DNA of 64,000 nt, from contig NZ_JAMQPR010000002.1 of NCBI RefSeq assembly GCF_026151345.1, forward strand, positions 186,001 through 250,000. The letters run 5' to 3'. Of the stretch, positions 60,476 to 64,000 are shown in pieces. The notes under the pieces were generated by a model, which was not told where the DNA came from, did no database searches, and saw only the letters and a program-made list of their open reading frames with translations. Within the stretch, counting starts at the first letter, position 1, and each line of letters opens with the position of its first letter. The DNA comes from Leptospira paudalimensis. GTDB taxonomy: Bacteria; Spirochaetota; Leptospiria; Leptospirales; Leptospiraceae. The translations under genes and the position numbers were made by a program.

Positions 60476-61972
60476 TTAAAATTGAAAGTAGAGGAAGTTC
60501 TGACTTTCTGTTACTCCAAATAATAGTAAAAGTAATAGATTCACGATAACAAAAATTGAATATTTCATCCAACTTCCGGTAAGTAAAGTTGGGATTTGTC
60601 TCTTTGAGAAAATATAACTTGCTGTAAAACAAATGACTAATAGAATTCCAAATCTGTAATTCATCCAACGAGTAATGGGAACTCCGGAATCGTTGATGAA
60701 TAACAATGCTTTCATCATCGGAATTGCTTTTTCCATTGTCTCTGCTCTAAACATGATAAAACCAAATGCTAGACAAAACATAGTAAAAATCCTAGAGAAT
60801 AATTCGTATGATTTCCCGCCTTTTTCATTTAGGAATTTTGACACAGAAGTATCACCGTAGAACTTATGAGTCAGTAACATTGTTCCTTGCCAAATGCCCC
60901 ATCCTACATAATGGTAAGCGGCACCATGCCACAATCCAGCAAATAACCAAGTGATCATGATGTTACGAATGTACATAATGACACTGACTCTAGATCCACC
61001 TAAAGGAATATAAATGTAATCACGTATCCAAGTGGAGAAGGAGATATGCCATCTAGACCAATGGTCTGCAATATTTTTGCATGACATTGGAAAATTAAAA
61101 TTAGCATTAAATTGAAATCCGAACAATCTGGCGACACCAATTGCAATGTCTGTGTAACCCGCAAAATCGAAATAAATTTGCCATCCAAAAGCTAAAGCAC
61201 CTGTCCAAATCTCGATTGAATTCAAATTTTGATAGTTTGCAAATGTAGAATCTACGACTTTTGCCAAGTTATCAGCAAAGACAATTTTTCTAGTAAATCC
61301 GATTAAAATTAGGGCAAAAGCTGCTTCAATATGTTCTTTATGAACACTTAGACGATAATCCAAATCACGAAAGAAAGTTTCTGCACGAACAATGGGACCC
61401 GCAACTAATTGAGGAAAAAAAGCAACATATAGTGCAAAGTCTAAAAAAGATTTGCGGGCTTCAATCTTACGGTTGTAAACATCGATCGTATAACTCATGG
61501 ATTGGAATGTGTAAAAAGAAATTCCAACTGGTAAGATGATGTTTTGTTTTTCAAATTGAAAGGATCCTAATAAGTGGATATCGTTTATCACACCTAATAA
61601 AAAATCTGTGTATTTGAAAAAACCAAGTGTTCCAATGTTAACAACCAGTGATAAAACAAGTAACCAACCTCGCTTGGAATCTCCGTCTTGTTTCGATTCA
61701 ATCGCTCTTGCTGCAAAATAATCGATGAACGTTGAAAAAATTAAAATAAATACATAAGGATTGATTTTAAGATCACAATACATTCTGTCTGAGAAGTATT
61801 TTAATCCACTGTCTGCCATCGCCGAACATGAAATTGATGATGGTTGCCATGCCATGTAAAAATAATAACTGGCAAGTAAGAAGAATAACCTTTGCCATCT
61901 ATTTTTTAGTATATTACCAATGATAATGGTGATCAAAAAGAAGACTAAAAATTCAAGTGAGTTAAATAACAT
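60476..61972 (-). CDS. MBOAT-family O-acyltransferase (AlgI-like), copy 2
   Basis: 498 residues with about ten membrane helices. LPVGISFYTFQSMSYTIDVY, FFPQLVAGPI, YIYIPLGGSRVSVIMY and FAGLWHGAAYHYVGWG with the active-site His are all present, as in copy 1. Inner-membrane acetyl transfer for a polysaccharide is expected. It sits in a leftward operon between a membrane glycan protein (ten bases upstream) and its SGNH-like partner (two bases downstream). Confidence 0.9.
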   Translation of the reverse strand: MLFNSLEFLVFFLITIIIGNILKNRWQRLFFLLASYYFYMAWQPSSISCSAMADSGLKYFSDRMYCDLKINPYVFILIFSTFIDYFAARAIESKQDGDSKRGWLLVLSLVVNIGTLGFFKYTDFLLGVINDIHLLGSFQFEKQNIILPVGISFYTFQSMSYTIDVYNRKIEARKSFLDFALYVAFFPQLVAGPIVRAETFFRDLDYRLSVHKEHIEAAFALILIGFTRKIVFADNLAKVVDSTFANYQNLNSIEIWTGALAFGWQIYFDFAGYTDIAIGVARLFGFQFNANFNFPMSCKNIADHWSRWHISFSTWIRDYIYIPLGGSRVSVIMYIRNIMITWLFAGLWHGAAYHYVGWGIWQGTMLLTHKFYGDTSVSKFLNEKGGKSYELFSRIFTMFCLAFGFIMFRAETMEKAIPMMKALLFINDSGVPITRWMNYRFGILLVICFTASYIFSKRQIPTLLTGSWMKYSIFVIVNLLLLLLFGVTESQNFLYFQF

Positions 61973-61982
61973 AATGGATTAC

Positions 61983-63269
61983 CTATCTGTATATGGATTC
62001 TTCAGCTAATTTTTCGACAGGTCCCTGGATTCCTTCAGTGTAACCAAACTTTGGTCCAATGGATCTAGGCAATGTAGAAAAAGTGAAGTTTGTTAAGAAA
62101 TAGAAAATAAAAAGAAAAGAATAAGACATATGCAAAATTGCATTTGAGAATTTTGGCAAAACTTTGATTTGGAAAGAACTTAGGATATAGGAATTTAGAA
62201 TCCAAAGGCCAATGGTAGTACCAACCCAGAATTCAAAAAAATATCCTTCCCACCATGTATAAAATCCAATGGAAGGAACTAACCAAAAGAACATAATTAA
62301 GATTTCATGTTTGAATTTTGTCCACATTGTACGGAAATTCAAAATTCCTAAACTCAAACTAAAAATCCAGAACAAAAGATTTAAATTGTAGGGTAGGTGT
62401 TTAGGATTTTGGAAATCAAAAAGATTCACTCGTAATTTCGGAATCACATTTTGGAAAACTAGGAATGCATCTCCTATCCCTCGATAAAAGTACAATACAT
62501 AATTTTTGTCCTCTCCTAAGCTTGTTCCCCAACGGTTGATGGCCGCATACAAGAACATCCAAAAAGAAAAATGTTTTTCATCGATAGGTCCGAGACCTCT
62601 TTTGAGAATTACAAATCCTACAAACAAATAAGAGAGAATGGTGGCTAAACCCAAACAAGTTAAGTAGAAAAAAATAATTCTTAATTTTTTACCAAGACTT
62701 CGATTAGGAGACAAAAAGATTGCCATCGGCACCATTCCAAAATGGATCACATTTGATTGGTGGAAGTAAATGGAAAATAGTTGGATCAACCACAAAATCA
62801 CTAAGTGTTTTTGATTTAATCCCTTTCGTAAGAAGTAAATGGTATATAAAAACAATAAGGCCATCAAACAGGAATGGATAAGTGGTGTATCGTTGTGTAG
62901 ACTGTAAAACCAAAATGCCTGGCTCACTTGGATGACCATCGCAAGTACTACCGCAAGAAAAAAATCTTTGTATAACTTATAATAAATCCAAATGAAAACA
63001 CCTAAGAAAAAAAGAGAAAAAGTTAATATTCTCAATCTTAAAAAAAACATAATATCCGTTGTAGGGTATATGGATCGTATCATTTTCCAATACAATAGAC
63101 CCGAGGATTCAAATCCAAGATGGTGAGGGTTAAAAAAAGCAGATTCAATCCTATCTTTTTGGATGTTGAGTGCGTATACACAAGAATCCCAATCAAAGGC
63201 TCTTGATAAAAACCTAAGGTGGAATAAAAACAGTCCTAAGAGGAGTAGGATAATAAAAAGTTTTTTCAA
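61983..63269 (-). CDS. Multi-span membrane protein, possible GT-C glycosyltransferase
   Basis: 428 residues with about ten membrane helices and an acidic first loop (FLSRAFDWDSCVYALNIQKD), a place where GT-C glycosyltransferases keep their catalytic Asp. HHLGFESSGLLYWKMIR follows. The fold fits a dolichol- or undecaprenyl-phosphate-sugar transferase, but I do not see a decisive signature. It is ten bases upstream of the MBOAT gene and 15 from the 195-residue membrane protein, in the glycan operon. Confidence 0.65.
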   Translation of the reverse strand: MKKLFIILLLLGLFLFHLRFLSRAFDWDSCVYALNIQKDRIESAFFNPHHLGFESSGLLYWKMIRSIYPTTDIMFFLRLRILTFSLFFLGVFIWIYYKLYKDFFLAVVLAMVIQVSQAFWFYSLHNDTPLIHSCLMALLFLYTIYFLRKGLNQKHLVILWLIQLFSIYFHQSNVIHFGMVPMAIFLSPNRSLGKKLRIIFFYLTCLGLATILSYLFVGFVILKRGLGPIDEKHFSFWMFLYAAINRWGTSLGEDKNYVLYFYRGIGDAFLVFQNVIPKLRVNLFDFQNPKHLPYNLNLLFWIFSLSLGILNFRTMWTKFKHEILIMFFWLVPSIGFYTWWEGYFFEFWVGTTIGLWILNSYILSSFQIKVLPKFSNAILHMSYSFLFIFYFLTNFTFSTLPRSIGPKFGYTEGIQGPVEKLAEESIYR

Positions 63270-63284
63270 ACTGAGTTTGCCTTC

Positions 63285-63872
63285 TTATCGTTTTAACAAT
63301 CGATTGATGATGCTTTTATTTTTTTTATATGGAAAAAAATAAGGAGATGAAAATATCTCTTTCCCATCTTTTTTCCAAACCAGTCGATTGAGTCCCAAAA
63401 AATCCATGAGTCCACCATGTTCATATGACAAAGACAGACCTTCTGCATTTAATTGGTATTGGTTGAGCTTTTTGCCAAGCCCAGAATGACTGATTTGCCA
63501 AACTTCGTTTTTGACAATTACTGTGCGTACATTCCACTTTGAAAGTAATCGACTCATATCAATTAAAAGAGAGAAAGAAATATAAAAGTAAACGAAAGCT
63601 GATAAATAGTGATAATACCTGAGTTCATCTAAAAATGGAATTTTTAAAACTTTTGTGATTTCCAATACGCCAACAAACCAAAAGAAAAAATTTCCAAGGA
63701 AATGAATATATGGTAAACTGAAATAAAAGAAAAGGGAAACACCTACAATCAATGCAATAGATGGGATCGGGTTTGTATACAATTCATCATAAAGTGAAGT
63801 ACCAAAATACATTGATTCTTTTTTGGATTTGTATTCTTTCCATTTTGAAAGTAATCGTAGGATAGGTTTCAT
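63285..63872 (-). CDS. Hypothetical membrane protein
   Basis: 195 residues with three or four hydrophobic segments in the first 110 residues (IALIVGVSLFFYFSLPYIHF; FFFWFVGVLEI; YLSAFVYFYISFSLLI), then a cytoplasmic or periplasmic beta-rich tail (VRTVIVKNEVWQISHSGLGK). No known family is recognised. Its ATG overlaps the stop of the upstream glycosyltransferase by four bases, so it is part of that operon. It may assist the glycan machinery. Confidence 0.6.
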   Translation of the reverse strand: MKPILRLLSKWKEYKSKKESMYFGTSLYDELYTNPIPSIALIVGVSLFFYFSLPYIHFLGNFFFWFVGVLEITKVLKIPFLDELRYYHYLSAFVYFYISFSLLIDMSRLLSKWNVRTVIVKNEVWQISHSGLGKKLNQYQLNAEGLSLSYEHGGLMDFLGLNRLVWKKDGKEIFSSPYFFPYKKNKSIINRLLKR

Positions 63873-64000
63873 AAAAATAGTACCTCTTCAATTTTTTTAG
63901 CAGTTTCTTGCCATGTCCACTTCTTTGTTGGGAATTTTGGCTTTCTTTCTTTTGTGTTACCTGACATGATCCGAAATGCATTTGCCCAAGCATTTGTATC
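63869..64000 (-). CDS. C-terminal end of a glycosyltransferase (5' end outside window)
   Basis: The frame is open to the window edge and gives the last 43 residues: NAWANAFRIMSGNTKERKPK then KKWTWQETAKKIEEVLFL. This is the usual end of family-1 (GT4) glycosyltransferases, where WxWxxTAKKxEE closes the domain. The gene overlaps the next one by four bases (ATGA). It is probably first or second in the leftward glycan operon. Confidence 0.6.
   Translation of the reverse strand, partial: DTNAWANAFRIMSGNTKERKPKFPTKKWTWQETAKKIEEVLFL

Noticed and set aside
59383..60668. Longer N-terminal extensions of the MazG-like and SGNH-like genes
   Set aside because: The extensions lie inside upstream genes, and internal starts have better ribosome sites or a clear membrane anchor.
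1..64000. tRNA, rRNA and insertion sequences
   Set aside because: Looked for by eye on both strands; no cloverleaf, rRNA core or transposase found, though a short tRNA could be missed without a search.

Overview
The window looks like a piece of a saprophytic, Leptospira-like spirochaete genome. The DNA is AT-rich with a diderm gene set: many lipoproteins with short spirochaetal lipoboxes, outer-membrane barrels, HDOD, CNBD and MCP signalling proteins, a Bat operon and a futalosine-pathway gene. No rRNA, tRNA, IS element or CRISPR array was recognised. asd lies close to two partition modules; asd is known to sit on the small chromosome (CII) of Leptospira, so this is probably CII near its replication region (inference).

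Layout. 0-7.1 kb: mixed genes, then a leftward operon parA-parB-DUF1569-like-FMN reductase, with one palindrome upstream of parA and the same core again inside parB. 7.3-10.8 kb: outer-membrane protein, YgjP-type metalloprotease, low-molecular-weight phosphatase and NDH-2, all rightward. 11.5-25.2 kb: a long rightward run with very short gaps: hydrolase, thioesterase, MORN-type lipoprotein, MoxR, DUF58, membrane partner, BatA, BatB-BatC fusion, BatD, HtpG, then a soluble histidine kinase fused to a substrate-binding-like domain. 25.2-30.6 kb: helical-repeat protein, membrane glycopolymer protein, mqnD and a discoidin/tail-fibre-repeat protein.

30.6-38 kb is the replicon core and looks GC-richer by eye. 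It holds a leftward Rep-like gene, a second parB and parA, a 343-base gap with inverted repeats and a possible antisense RNA, and two identical 16-bp palindromes upstream of parA. To the right are a degenerate sigma-54-activator-like protein, unknown genes and a 950-base palindrome-rich stretch without a convincing gene. 38.2-47.2 kb: MBOAT plus SGNH-like acetylation pair, asd, a large unknown protein, pyk and an Omp85-like barrel. 47.2-50.2 kb: leftward carbonic anhydrase, SbtA-like bicarbonate transporter and PII/SbtB-like protein, then pirin.

50.3-59 kb: a rightward set of membrane chemoreceptor, caspase-like protease and three tandem Kelch-type lipoproteins, plus an unknown protein. 59-64 kb: a leftward surface-glycan operon of glycosyltransferase (cut by the window end), two membrane proteins, a second MBOAT/SGNH pair and a MazG-like pyrophosphohydrolase.

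The most notable points are the two partition systems with different centromere-like palindromes in one window, the possible rep antisense RNA, the caspase/Kelch cluster, the bicarbonate cluster in an apparent heterotroph, the hairpin directly abutting a kinase start codon, and the unexplained palindrome-rich block at 37.0-37.95 kb.
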